Source: Parietichytrium sp. I65-24A (Eukaryota > Sar > Bigyra > Thraustochytrida > Thraustochytriidae). From it: a stretch of 64,000 nucleotides of DNA. The stretch is from assembly GCA_012862575.1 (NCBI GenBank), contig BLSF01000005.1:62001-126000 (forward strand), given 5' to 3'. Of this stretch, positions 9,564 to 20,759 are shown piece after piece; within the stretch, counting starts at the first letter, position 1; the number at the start of each line of letters is the position of its first letter. Made by a program: the position numbers and the translations under genes. The notes under the pieces were generated by a model that was given only the letters and a program-made list of their open reading frames with translations, made no database searches and had not been told where the DNA came from.

Positions 9564-10115
9564 CTCTCCTCTCCCTTACACCCTTCTCCTTGAGCCGCAC
9601 GCTGCCAACCTGAGCAACACCTACGGCTCACAACTGCGCTGCTGCCCAGCCCTCCCGATGGTCTCGCCAGCGCCCTCTGTCTCTCTTTCGCTCTTTCTCG
9701 CTCTTTTCTCGCTCTTTCTTTCCTTTCCTCTCTTTTGCTCTCTTTCGCTCTCTCTCCTTTGGTCTCTCGGTCAGCTCACTCAGATTACATTCATCCAACA
9801 CCCACAGTCCCACGGTTACCACTAGCCATTCCGCTATGCCTCCGTACTGCCAGTGACTGGATGGTGTGCGATAGTAGCATTAGTTAAGCTATTCAGTATG
9901 CCAGCTTGGCCTTCGTAGTGGCTTACCTAATACATTCACAGCTTCGAAAATGGTAAGCTTTTCTTTATATAGCTTTAGCGTAAGCAGCAATAGTAATTGA
10001 AATGGGTGTGGGTGTGCACTGTTAAGGTTTGTGTTTAATAGTAGCGTAGGCCCTGGGCAACCAGTTTCGAAGCAAGTCCGTTCGAGTTTTGATAATGGCA
10101 AATTTGCCATCGGGA
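9564..10115. other. Intergenic space with CT-rich tract
   Basis: This is the promoter-side space of the smaller RCC1-repeat gene. About 9680-9757 is a long pyrimidine tract of CTCTTT units. No gene is supported, though a signal-peptide exon for the downstream gene could hide here. Confidence 0.5.
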
Positions 10116-13100
10116 TCAGAGTATGGGGAGAGGTTTTGCGAGGACGACAGAGTGGTCGGGGATGTTGTGGTCCGACTCGACGGGCATGGCAACAACATAC
10201 TCGCGTCGGCCGTTCTCGCCAATCTCGGGTTCGGAGTCGTCGATGACTTCCGCTCGGATGGCTCTGCGGCGATAAAGGACCACAGCGATGACAGCTAATG
10301 CAACGGCGATCAAAGCGCCCCCACTTGCGAGTCCTGCCACCATTCCGGAATTCGCGTCATCATTTCCGCTCTGGGCACCGTCTGATCCTAATGTGGGCGA
10401 CCCATGGGTTGAGGAAGTTGGTGCAAGTGTGGGTGTAGCAGTTCCCCCCTCAACAAAGCTTGGTGGAAGAGTTGGTGTACCAGTCCCCCCTTCAACAAAG
10501 CTTGGTGGAAGAGTTGGTGTAGCAGTATCGCCGCCCGCAGGTGTCGGCGCTGGCGTTGAGGAAGACCGCTCACCACAAGAGAGAGTCTGATAGGCGCCAA
10601 GCCCCCAAGAAACTAAACTTCCATCGCTTAGAAAGGCAAGGTATGTTTGCGATTCATAAACGACCGAAACCACGCCGGACATGAGCTGTAAAGAAACTGG
10701 GGCACTGCTGCCTCCTCGTTCTTTGTCCCCCCAAGCAACAACGGAACCGTCAGTCTTCAGCACAGCAAACACGCCGTCTCCGGGAATGACCGCCGCAACT
10801 CCGCTAGCCAAAAAAGGCGAGACACTTGACGCGTCCCCTCCAGCAGCCGGGTTCCCCCAGGCCACCACTGAACCATCTTTTTTCAGAGCCGCATAAGCTC
10901 CAGATCCATTGAGGCAGGTAGAATAAATAGTTGCGACGTTACTGGAAATTTCATTTCCAGTCGCAGTGGTGTTCGCCCCATCCCCGCCCCAAACAACAAC
11001 GGAACCGTCCTCCTTCAGTGCTGCGAATGAGTCACAACCAGGTACGATGGTCGTGACTTGTGTCGAAAGTGCGTCAGTGACGCTTGCAGAATCTCCGCCA
11101 TGCGCACTGTTTCCAAACGTAATTACTGCTCCTTTGTTCGAGAGTGCAGCGAAAGCCACTCCGTTGGACACCAAAACTCGGATTTGCTTTGTTAAAAGAG
11201 TGGCCGCAGACCCAAGTGCACCTCCGTTCTCCGAATCACCCCACGCCACAACGGCTCCTGATTTAGTTATCCCAGCGAAAGCGGCGCCGGCAGACACCAC
11301 TGTACTCAATTTATTGCTCTTGATAGCTGCCGATGCAAACCCGCCCAGGTCGGGATGACCCCAAGGAACGAATGTACCGTCAGATTTAAGAGCAACGAAT
11401 GCGTATTTATTCGAAAAAATGGTTCCGATTCCTGAAAGCTCTGATGCTACCGAAGACGCATCCCCCCCGTACGTTGAATTCCCCCACACTATCACCGAAT
11501 CGTTCTTGCGAGCAGCAAATGCTTGACCTGTGGTGTAGATATCCTTGACTCCTGCACCGAGGTCACTCTCCGTCTCGCCAAGATCGCCACCAGATTCGGC
11601 ATCTCCAAAGGCCACCACTGAACCATCCACTAGGAGCGCAGCAAAGGCCTGCGCACCGGGAAGCACTTTCACAGCTTGAGTTCTTGGAAGTCCATTCACA
11701 ACACCGATTTCACCTGCTGCCAAGTCGAAATTCCAAGCGAGGAGAGAGCCATTGATACGCCGAGCGACAAGAGTGTGATCATTTACAAAAACTGCTTCAA
11801 TCCCACTGATGGTCATTGCGCCGCCGGCAACCTTGGTAGAGGACCAAATTGTAGCGGTGTTGTCTGATGAAACAGCAGCGTAGATCCCGCTTGTGGACGC
11901 TGTTGTGGCAACGTCACGCACGCACAGCTCCGAGAGCGAGCCCCATGGCACATTGACCCCGTCTTCTTTGGCAGCAATGAATGTCCCACCCAGAATGGAG
12001 CGAAATAGCCTGCTGTTTGTGGTATAAAGTTTTGAGACACCATTGCTAGTGTCGCTCAACACACTTCCTGCGCCTCCACCAAACCGAGGCGCGCCCCAAG
12101 AAACAACTGATCCATCCGTCTTCAAGGCAGCAAATGCCCGTTCGTTTGCCACTACACTCGCTACATCGGCATCCAGCAATTGACTGATTGTTGAAGATTG
12201 CCCACCAAATAAAGCATGGCCCCAAGAAAGGACTGAGCCATCCTTCTTTTTCGCTGCAAATGCTCCTGCAGAAGCGCTGAGTGAATCTACGCCATCCTTA
12301 AGCGCAGAAGCGTTTTCTCCGACATCCCCTCCATAGGTGTCGGCCCCCCATGCAACCACCGCCCCGGCGCTCTTGTATAGTGCAGCGAAGGCCAGATCTG
12401 TGGAAGCAATTTCTGGGAGTTCCCCGTTCCCTGGAATAGCTTGGACTTCAGATGGCAACCTCCAAGATATCACTGATCCGTCGAAAGTTGTGGCCGAAAA
12501 CGCTCGATCATTTGCGACTATGTCCACAACGACAGGGCTCTCAGCGCTGGAGAGTTGCGATGGTAGCGAGCCGCCAAAAGACGAATTTCCCCATGCGACC
12601 ACAACGCCGTCCTTTCGAAGCGCGGCGAAAGCCTTTTTTGTGTACACTACTTTTACAATGTCGTAAAGTTGGCCGGCTAAATCTTCGGCGTCTCCGCCGC
12701 TGTTCTGATTTCCCCATGCCACAACGGTTCCATCAGCCCGAAGGCCTGCGAAAGCTGCCGCATTAGAGTATACTGCTTGAAACTGAAGCAATGGTGTCCC
12801 GGTCGACGAAGTCCCCCAGGACACCAGAGACCCATCCGTTTTCACCGCCACGAAGGTATCTTTGCTTGCTACAATGGAGGAGACATCGCTTTTCAGAGAA
12901 TCCGAAACGGAGGAAGAGTCCCCGCCATTCTCGTCATTTCCCCACGTGACAACGGACCCGTCTTCTCTGAGAGCCGCAAAGGCGTTCGATGTTGCCACCA
13001 CCTCGACGACTTGATCCTGGAGAAGATCACGAACGCCCTCGCTACTGCCGCCATGACTTTGTAGACCCCAAGTTACAACCGCCCCATTTTCGTCCCACGC

Positions 13101-13205
13101 CGCATACGCTCCTTCGGAGCTCACGACGGCAACCAGGCCACCATCCAATTTGACCGCCTTGGCCGACGCGAGGCCCAAGTTTAATGCCAAAATGCGAAAG
13201 AGCAT
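10116..13205 (-). CDS. Type I membrane protein with 21 RCC1-like repeats
   Basis: A 1029-residue cell-surface-type protein. MLFRILALNLGLASA at the chosen start looks like a signal peptide. The frame also has an earlier ATG at 13313 and runs on to a non-ATG codon at 13379, but those starts would bury the signal. The ectodomain is about 21 repeats of about 45-50 residues with the pattern 'AFAALKxDGSVVxWGxxxxGGD', as in RCC1-type propellers; a few are degenerate (WRLPSEV, WSSTKV, WNFDLA). Then comes a Pro/Thr-rich stalk with a 14-residue unit TPTLPPSFVEGGTG repeated, a transmembrane helix (VAGLASGGALIAVALAVIAVVLY) and RRR, and a tail of about 55 residues. The expected role is extracellular binding; the ligand is unknown. 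It is closely related in plan to the neighbouring 7.7-9.6 kb gene. Confidence 0.85.
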   Translation of the reverse strand: MLFRILALNLGLASAKAVKLDGGLVAVVSSEGAYAAWDENGAVVTWGLQSHGGSSEGVRDLLQDQVVEVVATSNAFAALREDGSVVTWGNDENGGDSSSVSDSLKSDVSSIVASKDTFVAVKTDGSLVSWGTSSTGTPLLQFQAVYSNAAAFAGLRADGTVVAWGNQNSGGDAEDLAGQLYDIVKVVYTKKAFAALRKDGVVVAWGNSSFGGSLPSQLSSAESPVVVDIVANDRAFSATTFDGSVISWRLPSEVQAIPGNGELPEIASTDLAFAALYKSAGAVVAWGADTYGGDVGENASALKDGVDSLSASAGAFAAKKKDGSVLSWGHALFGGQSSTISQLLDADVASVVANERAFAALKTDGSVVSWGAPRFGGGAGSVLSDTSNGVSKLYTTNSRLFRSILGGTFIAAKEDGVNVPWGSLSELCVRDVATTASTSGIYAAVSSDNTATIWSSTKVAGGAMTISGIEAVFVNDHTLVARRINGSLLAWNFDLAAGEIGVVNGLPRTQAVKVLPGAQAFAALLVDGSVVAFGDAESGGDLGETESDLGAGVKDIYTTGQAFAARKNDSVIVWGNSTYGGDASSVASELSGIGTIFSNKYAFVALKSDGTFVPWGHPDLGGFASAAIKSNKLSTVVSAGAAFAGITKSGAVVAWGDSENGGALGSAATLLTKQIRVLVSNGVAFAALSNKGAVITFGNSAHGGDSASVTDALSTQVTTIVPGCDSFAALKEDGSVVVWGGDGANTTATGNEISSNVATIYSTCLNGSGAYAALKKDGSVVAWGNPAAGGDASSVSPFLASGVAAVIPGDGVFAVLKTDGSVVAWGDKERGGSSAPVSLQLMSGVVSVVYESQTYLAFLSDGSLVSWGLGAYQTLSCGERSSSTPAPTPAGGDTATPTLPPSFVEGGTGTPTLPPSFVEGGTATPTLAPTSSTHGSPTLGSDGAQSGNDDANSGMVAGLASGGALIAVALAVIAVVLYRRRAIRAEVIDDSEPEIGENGRREYVVAMPVESDHNIPDHSVVLAKPLPIL
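10439..10522 (-). repeat. 42-bp in-frame tandem repeat in the stalk
   Basis: Two near-identical 42-bp copies (CAACAAAGCTTGGTGGAAGA begins at 10451 and again at 10493) encode the Pro/Thr-rich 14-residue unit just outside the membrane helix of the RCC1-repeat protein. A third, diverged copy follows. The near identity suggests recent expansion or homogenisation. Confidence 0.85.
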
Positions 13206-16040
13206 CTCGTAGACTCGATCAGGCAGCAATTTCAGGGAACGGGCATTGGAGACTATGATAAACTCAGGTTGACCGGCCCAATTCGTCTTGCCAAATTTGC
13301 AAACTGCACGCATAAGTGGAGCTAAGCGGTTGAGTTTTGGACTCGGACGAAAGTGCGACGTAAGTTTACAGCCAGCCAACCAGCCAGCCAGCTAGCCAGC
13401 CATCGCAAACTAAACCTAGCTGATCGTGCTGTATCTGCAAACAGCAACTTCCCATTTTCGCACTTACTGGTTACGCATGGTTACGCCTCGTTACAGATGC
13501 AGTCGCACACCTTTTCTTGATGGCTTGTCCATCCACACTATCACGGCAGCTGGTATGCTCGTTCACACGGTCCAAGTCTTATCTCACAGTTCTCGCAGGC
13601 AATCAAGCCGGAAAGAGGATGCTCCTTGGTGTTGTGAATGCTTCGTTGCATGGCGCGTCGTGCTGGGAGACATAAGATCCGCGCAATTCGCGCAATTTGT
13701 GCCTGAGGAACGTCAGCTGCGTGCGCTGAGTTGGAGCAAAACCCTAGCGAATCACAGGAGTCACAAGTCACAATTCCCGCCTTCGCTCCTTCACTGCCCC
13801 TTTCCTTTCCGCCTTTTCCGGCCGTCGCCAAGCCACCGTGACCACCCGTGGACAATTGCGTACTAGTACTCACAGTCAGGACACCATCGACTTGTGCTAG
13901 TTTACACCACGGGCGGTACTCAGTACGGAGTACTGCACAAGGACCAAGCCTGCCTCGTACTGAAACTACTCGAACACACCACGGTCGGCGGCGAACCAGG
14001 AACGCGATCTTTTGCGACGCCATCGAAGACAAGCTACGCCACTAGCGAACCAACCGACCGCACGCCACAGACAGCACCAAGTTATCTGAAGACTATCCAT
14101 TTTGACTGTAAATCACCAAAAATTAGAGAGCTTTCAAAGCAAGCCGCAGAATCAATCATTCACAGTCAGAACAGAAACTTTCACTCTTTTAATCTCTTTT
14201 AGATGTTGTTCTTGTTAAATCTTTAATTTAAGCTTACTAGCTGTTCTTCCGGCCGTTCCCTGGCATGACGAACATGCCACGCGCGCCACAAGTCACAAGA
14301 CTCGAGATAGGTTTTTGTTTTGTCCGTCATTTTCGTAAGTGTTTACTAGGATCGTCACGGGCTGCATGGCGGCGAGGTTTGGCTCGTCTCACACGTCTCA
14401 CTTTGGCTTTTTCTTTTCTTCTTACTGATAGTTGTAATTGAGCTGGAATGACAATTCGTTTCAACTAGGTAGCTAGTGGTTCTGCAGTATTTGTTATCGC
14501 TCAGTACTCGTGTCATAGTCTGAAGAGTCTGAAGTCTGCAAACGATCCTAACTTACAGTTAAGTACTTATCTCTCTTTTTCGTCTCGTTCCAGCTTCTTC
14601 TGCCTGAAACGGGAGCGAGGTATAGTGGTGATAGAGGTAACAGTGGCAATAGTGCCAGCACTGACGCGGTTGCATTCACTCAGTGAACACGTCGTACGTG
14701 TCGCGCGCTAAAGAGTGATAGATAGTAATTGTATGGTTCTATGTCGATAGTAGTACCTTCTTCCAATCTTTAACGGTAAGCCTACTAGTAGATAGCAGGT
14801 ATAAGAAGTCGTCCATTCATTCACTGCACATTTTGGATGTGCAAGTACCGAGTATTAGTTGCTGCTAAAAATTAGAATTCAGCTTTTGATTGATCTCAAC
14901 TCACAGTCAATCAATCAAGATCAATCAAGATCAACATTGACAGACAGTCATAACAAACGTCTAATGACCTCTATCAGCTAGCAGTGAAACTCCGAGCAGC
15001 TAGTACTCGTGAACTTCGGACTTCTTTATTTATAAAAAGAAATAACGTAACGGTTCACTAGCCGTTGACGAGACAAGAAACTTGAACTTTGAACATCTTT
15101 GAACTTGAACTTTGAAAGTGACTTGAAGTCTGAGAACAAGCCTGAGAATTTGTTTGTTGGTAAGATGCGAGATTTGGGAAGGTTCACTGTCCATCAGAAT
15201 CGTCTGGAGCGAGCCAGGTCACGACGATGGTGGTGCAACGGCGCGCTGTTGAAAGGGCTTTGAGTGTCCGGAAAGTGTTACATCGAGGGGTTGAAATATT
15301 GGTCGGGATTCTCGGTGCTGACGAGAAAGAGACGAACAGTTCAAGACTCATGTTTGCAACTGACAGTGGGAAAATGTCACGCCATATATCTCCTCGTTGG
15401 TCCGCTTCTGTTCGCACGGGACCGAGAGTGCGGCGAAGAGTCGCTAGCCAAACTGGGCTGGGTTGGGCCAAGATGAATTGGGGAAATTGGATTCTCTGTG
15501 GAGACAGGGTGGCTTGCACGCGACTTGGTGTCAACTACCCTCACATTTGGCCGTTGCCAAAACATTTGCCAACCTTCTTCTCAAATGCGCGCATTTGGAG
15601 CGGGAGTAATGGAAGAGGGAACTGCTGGGAGTTTGCCACAGGTGGCCTATCGCCCGTACGAAGCTGTAGCACTGGTGGAGAGACCCGGTGAGAGCATTCG
15701 CGTCGCTGGTTTTGCGGACAAACGAAGAGGATACCGAATTCGATGAATAATCACCGAGTATCCTTAGAGTATACAATGAAAACACCCCGCACATCGTGCC
15801 TTTTGCTTAGAGTGCCGAGCTGAGGCGCTTCATGGAGTCGTTTCGTACCCCTAGTATACCTAGCTAGTTCCCTCGGAGCCTCAGAGCAACACATTCGTCT
15901 TTCTTGAGCGTGAAGATTAATTCGGCAACTTGCAGCTCGTTCTCGTCTGTCTCGGTGAACCCGCCGGCACATGAGGGCAGGGAGGAGGTCAAGAGCAATC
16001 GTCGACTCGCAGGCAGCGTGCGAAAGGGTAGCTCAACGAA
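13206..16040. other. Long intergenic region, no supported gene
   Basis: About 2.8 kb between divergently transcribed genes, holding the 5' sides of the RCC1-repeat gene (-) and the first 7TM-RGS gene (+). Frames of 116-163 codons occur at 13.4-14.0 and 15.2-15.7 kb, but they overlap on both strands and resemble no family. It contains two ACTCACAGTCA motifs (13868 and 14899), a related TTCACAGTCA (14159) and ATCAATCAAG repeats at about 14905-14935. Close to the RCC1 start is a GCCAGCCAACCAGCCAGCCA run (13371-13400). Confidence 0.5.
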
Positions 16041-17582
16041 ATGGACTTCTCCCCTGAACTGCAAGGCGCTGATCCGAGGGCTGGCATAGTCTGGGGCTCA
16101 TGCGCAGCTCTCGCGGTCGTACTTTTGACGCCCGGCGCAATTTGGATCAAATATGGCGAGACATGGAGAAGTCTACGGGTTCGAAACGTTCGCGCAACTT
16201 TGCGCATGCTCGTGTTCTTGACCGTGATGATTGCAACACAGGTGTGGAACCTAATCAACATTGTTGTGGTTCCGTGCTCGTTTTATTGGGTCTTGCTCCT
16301 CGGCCCTTGCGCAGGAGCTTGGGAGGCTATGTGCCCATATATGCTCCACTTTTATAGGCTGTTTCGCAAGTACGACTCGCAAAGGCTCACGGAAGACAGG
16401 ACAAAAAGTACAATATGCCTTGCAGGCAAGGAGAAGAATTGGTTAAGTCGAAAGATGGCTGAGCTGGACGCAATGGCTGAATCGAAGTCTTTCGAAAGAC
16501 GCATTGTAATTTTCGCGAGGGCGGGTTGCTCGTTGACGTTCTTCGTATGGCTTGCGGGATTTATCGTGAGCCCTCTCTCGCTAACGTTCCCTCTTGAATA
16601 TCGTGACTGTATGGATCCAGTGCGAACCAAGTTTTTGCCCTTTGCTTCTGTTATCTGTAACTTTGTGATAATGTCTACACCACTCATCTTCATGACGGCT
16701 CCAATAATCAAGCTCGGAAAGATGATGGACAGAAACCGCGACACGTTGGGGGTCCGCAGTGAGCTCATCTGTGGATATTGGGCATGCTTGGGGTCCGGTT
16801 TTACTTTTGCGACGTGCTTGATACTCTTTTATTGCGGAGTGCTTGGCAGCCAGATAACAAACTCCAGCATGCTTCCCTTCGCGTTGTACGTCTATGTTAG
16901 AATAATCATTTTCCCGATCCTGCGCGCTGTTCGAGAGGCCAGAATTCAAGCTCGAATGCCTTTGTCATCAGACGGAAACTCCTCTAGGGACGCATCTGAG
17001 CACCAGGTCGCTCTACTTCGGCTATTTTTGCGCTCGGAATTTGGTTTCAAAGCGATGCATGCACACCTCAGGCAAGAGTTTGCGCTTGAGACTCTTTTAT
17101 TTTTTGAGCAGGCGACCCTCTTTGAAAATGACTTTGCGCCCAGATCAATGAGGAAAAAGTCGACTTTTCTGGGGCTTGAGGCGCTTACGAGCCGGATGTC
17201 CACCGCTTCGGGCTCTGCAAAAATGCCCACGGAGAGCGAAAGTGATGCAAAAGAAAAACGTGAAAAAATGTTCGAGAGGGCACAAGGGATATACTCTAGA
17301 TTCATCGCTAGGGACGCCGAGGAGCAGGTCAACTTGTCTCACGCTTGTGTAAATGAGCTGGAATGGTTAAGTTTTGAGAAGTGCGGGCATTCTGCGAAAG
17401 TTGCTCCGAACTTTTCTTCCATGGATATCAATCACCAAATTTTTGCGACGGCGTTGGATGAGGTTCTCTCGACAGCCTATGGCGATTGTTTTCAGCGATT
17501 TTTGGAAACCGAGGCAAATCAGCTCGCTTGGGACGAGTTTTGCGCTAAAGAGAAAGAATTGATGGCTCTTGAGAGCGAATGA
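16041..17582 (+). CDS. Seven-transmembrane RGS protein (copy 1)
   Basis: A 513-residue receptor-like regulator of heterotrimeric G proteins. Seven hydrophobic segments can be drawn (about 14-33, 54-75, 80-98, 155-180, 199-222, 245-270, 276-292). They are followed by an RGS domain at about 320-505, which in known family members accelerates GTP hydrolysis on G-alpha. RGS landmarks are visible: LLRLFLRSEFGFKAMHAHL, QEFALETLLFFEQ, IYSRFIARDAEEQVNLS and ALDEVLSTAYGDCFQRFLET. A Ser/Lys-rich insert of about 48 residues splits the domain between the FFEQ helix and the IYSRF helix. The plan is like plant AtRGS1, with the 7TM module N-terminal. The start is a clean ATG with an N-terminus short enough to be extracellular. 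A paralogue of the same plan follows 1.5 kb downstream on the same strand. Confidence 0.85.
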   Translation: MDFSPELQGADPRAGIVWGSCAALAVVLLTPGAIWIKYGETWRSLRVRNVRATLRMLVFLTVMIATQVWNLINIVVVPCSFYWVLLLGPCAGAWEAMCPYMLHFYRLFRKYDSQRLTEDRTKSTICLAGKEKNWLSRKMAELDAMAESKSFERRIVIFARAGCSLTFFVWLAGFIVSPLSLTFPLEYRDCMDPVRTKFLPFASVICNFVIMSTPLIFMTAPIIKLGKMMDRNRDTLGVRSELICGYWACLGSGFTFATCLILFYCGVLGSQITNSSMLPFALYVYVRIIIFPILRAVREARIQARMPLSSDGNSSRDASEHQVALLRLFLRSEFGFKAMHAHLRQEFALETLLFFEQATLFENDFAPRSMRKKSTFLGLEALTSRMSTASGSAKMPTESESDAKEKREKMFERAQGIYSRFIARDAEEQVNLSHACVNELEWLSFEKCGHSAKVAPNFSSMDINHQIFATALDEVLSTAYGDCFQRFLETEANQLAWDEFCAKEKELMALESE

Positions 17583-19096
17583 ATGTTTTCTCTTTGGAAA
17601 CTTGTGATTTCAATCCAAGATATTATTTTATCTTTTCCCCTTCCCTGTTTGAATGTTTCTGAACATCTATGGACAGCAGCGTCGATTGCGCATGACTTGG
17701 AGAGGTCCAGACGGAGTCACTCATGCGTCACAAACCGCATTCCATTTACATTGGGACCGCAAGTCCTTGCTACTCTTCTCTTCGCGACAAAAGGACGGGA
17801 AAATATATTGGATCCAGCGCTACGCTCCCATTGCGACTTTCTTTCTTCTGGTGCCCTCGAACACAATGCAATCAGAGAACATTCGTGTTCCCGAGGCAGA
17901 GAGGGGTAGAGCCTGCCGATTTCTCTCTGTTACGCACGATCATCAAGCATACCATCCTTAAAGAAGTCCACTGGTGATAATGATGATGCAAGCTTGTGCT
18001 CGAAAATGGAAAGAACGGTCGATCGAGTGTGACGGCGTGTTCCCTGCGCAAGAGATGAAACCGTGATTCTATCATAGCCCGAAAGTAAGAAGAAGAATGC
18101 ACCAAATACCATTGTCATTGTCCAACAGTACCTCGTCCACAACTCAAGCACACTAAGCAGGATCTGCACATGGTGTTGAACCAGCCAAACCAAACAAACC
18201 CATACCAGTCATTCAACCAATTAATTTCAATCAATCAGCCAAAAATGCTTGAAACGAAAAACATGCTAACAAAAACATTAAGGTTAAATAAGAGTCGTAA
18301 CGGATAGTTTGGCAAAGACAGAGAGGAGAGAGGTCAGGTCAACGAGAGGGTGTAGCATCCTTTTCCAACGTGCTTAGCGGTTGACGGGAATAGCAGACAG
18401 AACGAAGCAGAACGAAGCGTTAAAAAGAGAAAGAAAGAGAGTTTGCACCACTTTCGCCAGCTCGCATTTTTTGGGTTGCTCTTGGTGGATGAATGAAACT
18501 CTAGGATCGAAAGAATCGAAATGCGCACACCAACGTAATTGACGACCCTGACGACGATCATGACGACCCACACACAACAAGGACCACGACCATGACCACG
18601 ATGGCGTTCATGCGACCGCCGCCAATCCTGCCCGGGATTCCAGATTCACGCGTGCGGCGAGTCGATCTTGACATGTCGAAAAGCACTAAAGTCTAGCATA
18701 TCCTTCGATGGTGGAAAACATGATGCCATGGCCGTCACCGTACTCGTGCAACGGCACTGGCCGCGAATGCGTCTGTGTAGCTGCGCGATGTTGCGGTTAA
18801 TCAGGCATGTTCCAGCGCTTGCGGAGGGGGTTTAGCTCCTAGCTCAGTAGTGCAGGCGAGTGAGTGTGCATGGAGTTGAACTTGCACTGCAAGTGTACGA
18901 GAGTAGCCGAGTATACACAATATGCTGACTGTGAGCTCCATATCGGATGCCAGCAATGCCAGCAATGGCTTTTGTCTCTGTCTAGCTGTAGAGTAGAGAA
19001 GGAGGCGGAGGGGAAAGGTGAGTAGGAAAGCAAGGAAGAAGGAGGGGAAGGAGAGAGGGAGAAAGCCTCGCGCGCGTTGCAGAGGCGAGCGGCGCG
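17583..19096. other. Intergenic space between the RGS paralogues
   Basis: About 1.5 kb with the 3' end of copy 1 and the promoter side of copy 2. There is an A/C-rich stretch with AACCAAACAAACC and CAATCAATCAG around 18180-18240, and one reverse copy TGACTGTGAG at 18926. No supported gene. Confidence 0.55.
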
Positions 19097-20644
19097 ATGG
19101 GGGCGGACGGTGCAACCATCACTGGAGTCATCTGTGGTGGTCTGAGCCTGCTGTTGATATCCCCTGCCATCTTCTTGCTCAAGTATGGCTCCGCGTGGAG
19201 GAGCTTGCGCGTGAGGAATGTTCGCGCAACGCTCAAAGTGCTCGTCGTCCTGACGTCGGTGATGGTGACCGGCGTGATGAACGCTTTGAATTACACCATC
19301 ATGTCGTGCTCTGTGTACACGATTGTGCTCATGACGCCGTACTACATAATTTGGGAGGCTGTGGTTCCTTACTTGCTTCATTTCTACAGACTTTATCGAA
19401 AGTACGACGCGAGAAATCTTTCTGACGCAGAGAAGAATAAGCAGCCACCGGAACACACTGCTAAGGAGCGCTCCAGCTGGTTCTTGCGGCAGTTTAAGAA
19501 ACTTGATCTTCTGGCCGAAACCAAGGGTTTTGAGAGGGGCCTACTTATCAGTACCCGGATTGGCAGCTTTTTGTCTCTCCTTGCCTGGGTGGTATGGCAT
19601 TTTGATGGTCAAAACGCAATGACCATCCCTTCAGATTACAGTGAGTGCTTGCTTCCGACGGTTGCGGGGGTGTGCCCACTCATTTCCGTGCTCATAAACA
19701 ACATGTCCTGTACATTGCCTGTGATACTGCTCACGCCGCCAATTCAGAGCCTGGGCAAGTTGATGCATCGAAACAGCGATTCACTCGGCATTCGCAGAGA
19801 CCTCACCCAGGGATACCGAGCTTGCATCGTTGCCGTTTTTGTGTATCCCACCTGCCTTATTCTATTTTTTTCAGGCGTAATTGGGAGCCAGGTCGTGAAC
19901 TCGTGTGAAACCCCCGTGGCGATGTATCTTTATTATAAAGTTGTGGTTTGTCCCATCTGGTCAGCGATTCTGGCAAACCGTAAAACGGCTTCCATGTTTG
20001 CTGATTCAGACTATGCGACGGACAGCCGCCTAAACGATATGCGGGAACTGCAGATTGGAATGCTCCGGCGCTATTTGGTCACCGAGACTGGTTTCAAATC
20101 TGTGTATCTGCATCTAAAGCAAGAGTTTGCGCTTGAGATCATTCTCTTCTTCAAGGAGGTGTTGCAATTTGAAGGTGACTTTACCCCGAAAAGACAAAAC
20201 TTGAAGCGGAAGCGCTCAACTTCAAAACTCTTAGGGCTCGAGTTTCGGAGCAAAGACGAAAGCTCAATGTTAAGTGAGCGCTCCAATCATATGGAAAGCG
20301 AGACTGGGGAATTCACACAAAATGACGAGATCTGGGAGCGCGCAACTAATATTTACGAGCGCTTTATTTCGAAGAACGCAGAGGAACAAGTTAATTTGAC
20401 GGACCGTGTCATGCAAAATCTGGCTCATTTGCAGCGCGATGGTGGCAGAGGAAGTCCGACAAAAGTTGCTCCAGAGGGAAGCAAAAGGCTTAACGGAGCA
20501 ATTTTCGGGGAAGCGCTGGAGGAGGTCTTGACAACCTTTTATTCAGACACGTTTTCCCGATACCTCGAAAAACAAGAAAACCTGCTCGCTTGGGAAAGCT
20601 TTTGCTCCATAGAAAGAGAGCTGTACGCTTTAGAAACAAAGTGA
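19097..20644 (+). CDS. Seven-transmembrane RGS protein (copy 2)
   Basis: A 515-residue paralogue of the 16-kb gene, collinear over its whole length. Shared blocks include KYGxxWRSLRVRNVRATL after the first helix, HFYRLxRKYD after the third, and DSLGIRRDLTQGYRAC matching DTLGVRSELICGYWAC before the sixth. The RGS domain (about 325-508) carries MLRRYLVTETGFKSVYLHL, QEFALEIILFFKEVL, IYERFISKNAEEQVNLT and ALEEVLTTFYSDTFSRYLEK. The insert between the FFKEV and IYERF helices is again long and polar (about 50 residues) but diverged in sequence, so it is probably a disordered loop. The expected role is membrane-bound GAP activity toward G-alpha, possibly ligand-controlled. Its stop codon faces the AP2 gene across 115 bp. 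Confidence 0.85.
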   Translation: MGADGATITGVICGGLSLLLISPAIFLLKYGSAWRSLRVRNVRATLKVLVVLTSVMVTGVMNALNYTIMSCSVYTIVLMTPYYIIWEAVVPYLLHFYRLYRKYDARNLSDAEKNKQPPEHTAKERSSWFLRQFKKLDLLAETKGFERGLLISTRIGSFLSLLAWVVWHFDGQNAMTIPSDYSECLLPTVAGVCPLISVLINNMSCTLPVILLTPPIQSLGKLMHRNSDSLGIRRDLTQGYRACIVAVFVYPTCLILFFSGVIGSQVVNSCETPVAMYLYYKVVVCPIWSAILANRKTASMFADSDYATDSRLNDMRELQIGMLRRYLVTETGFKSVYLHLKQEFALEIILFFKEVLQFEGDFTPKRQNLKRKRSTSKLLGLEFRSKDESSMLSERSNHMESETGEFTQNDEIWERATNIYERFISKNAEEQVNLTDRVMQNLAHLQRDGGRGSPTKVAPEGSKRLNGAIFGEALEEVLTTFYSDTFSRYLEKQENLLAWESFCSIERELYALETK

Positions 20645-20759
20645 AATATTTGACTCTACATCCTACATCCTATATCCTACATCATACTTCAAAACCTTGT
20701 GAACTAATATTTGAAACGTCGACGTGCACACAAAAACAGAAAACTCGTTTTCAAAGCAC

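Noticed and set aside
13426-14032. Frames of about 150 codons on both strands
   Set aside because: They overlap each other antiparallel, contain no recognisable domain and no conserved splice pattern.
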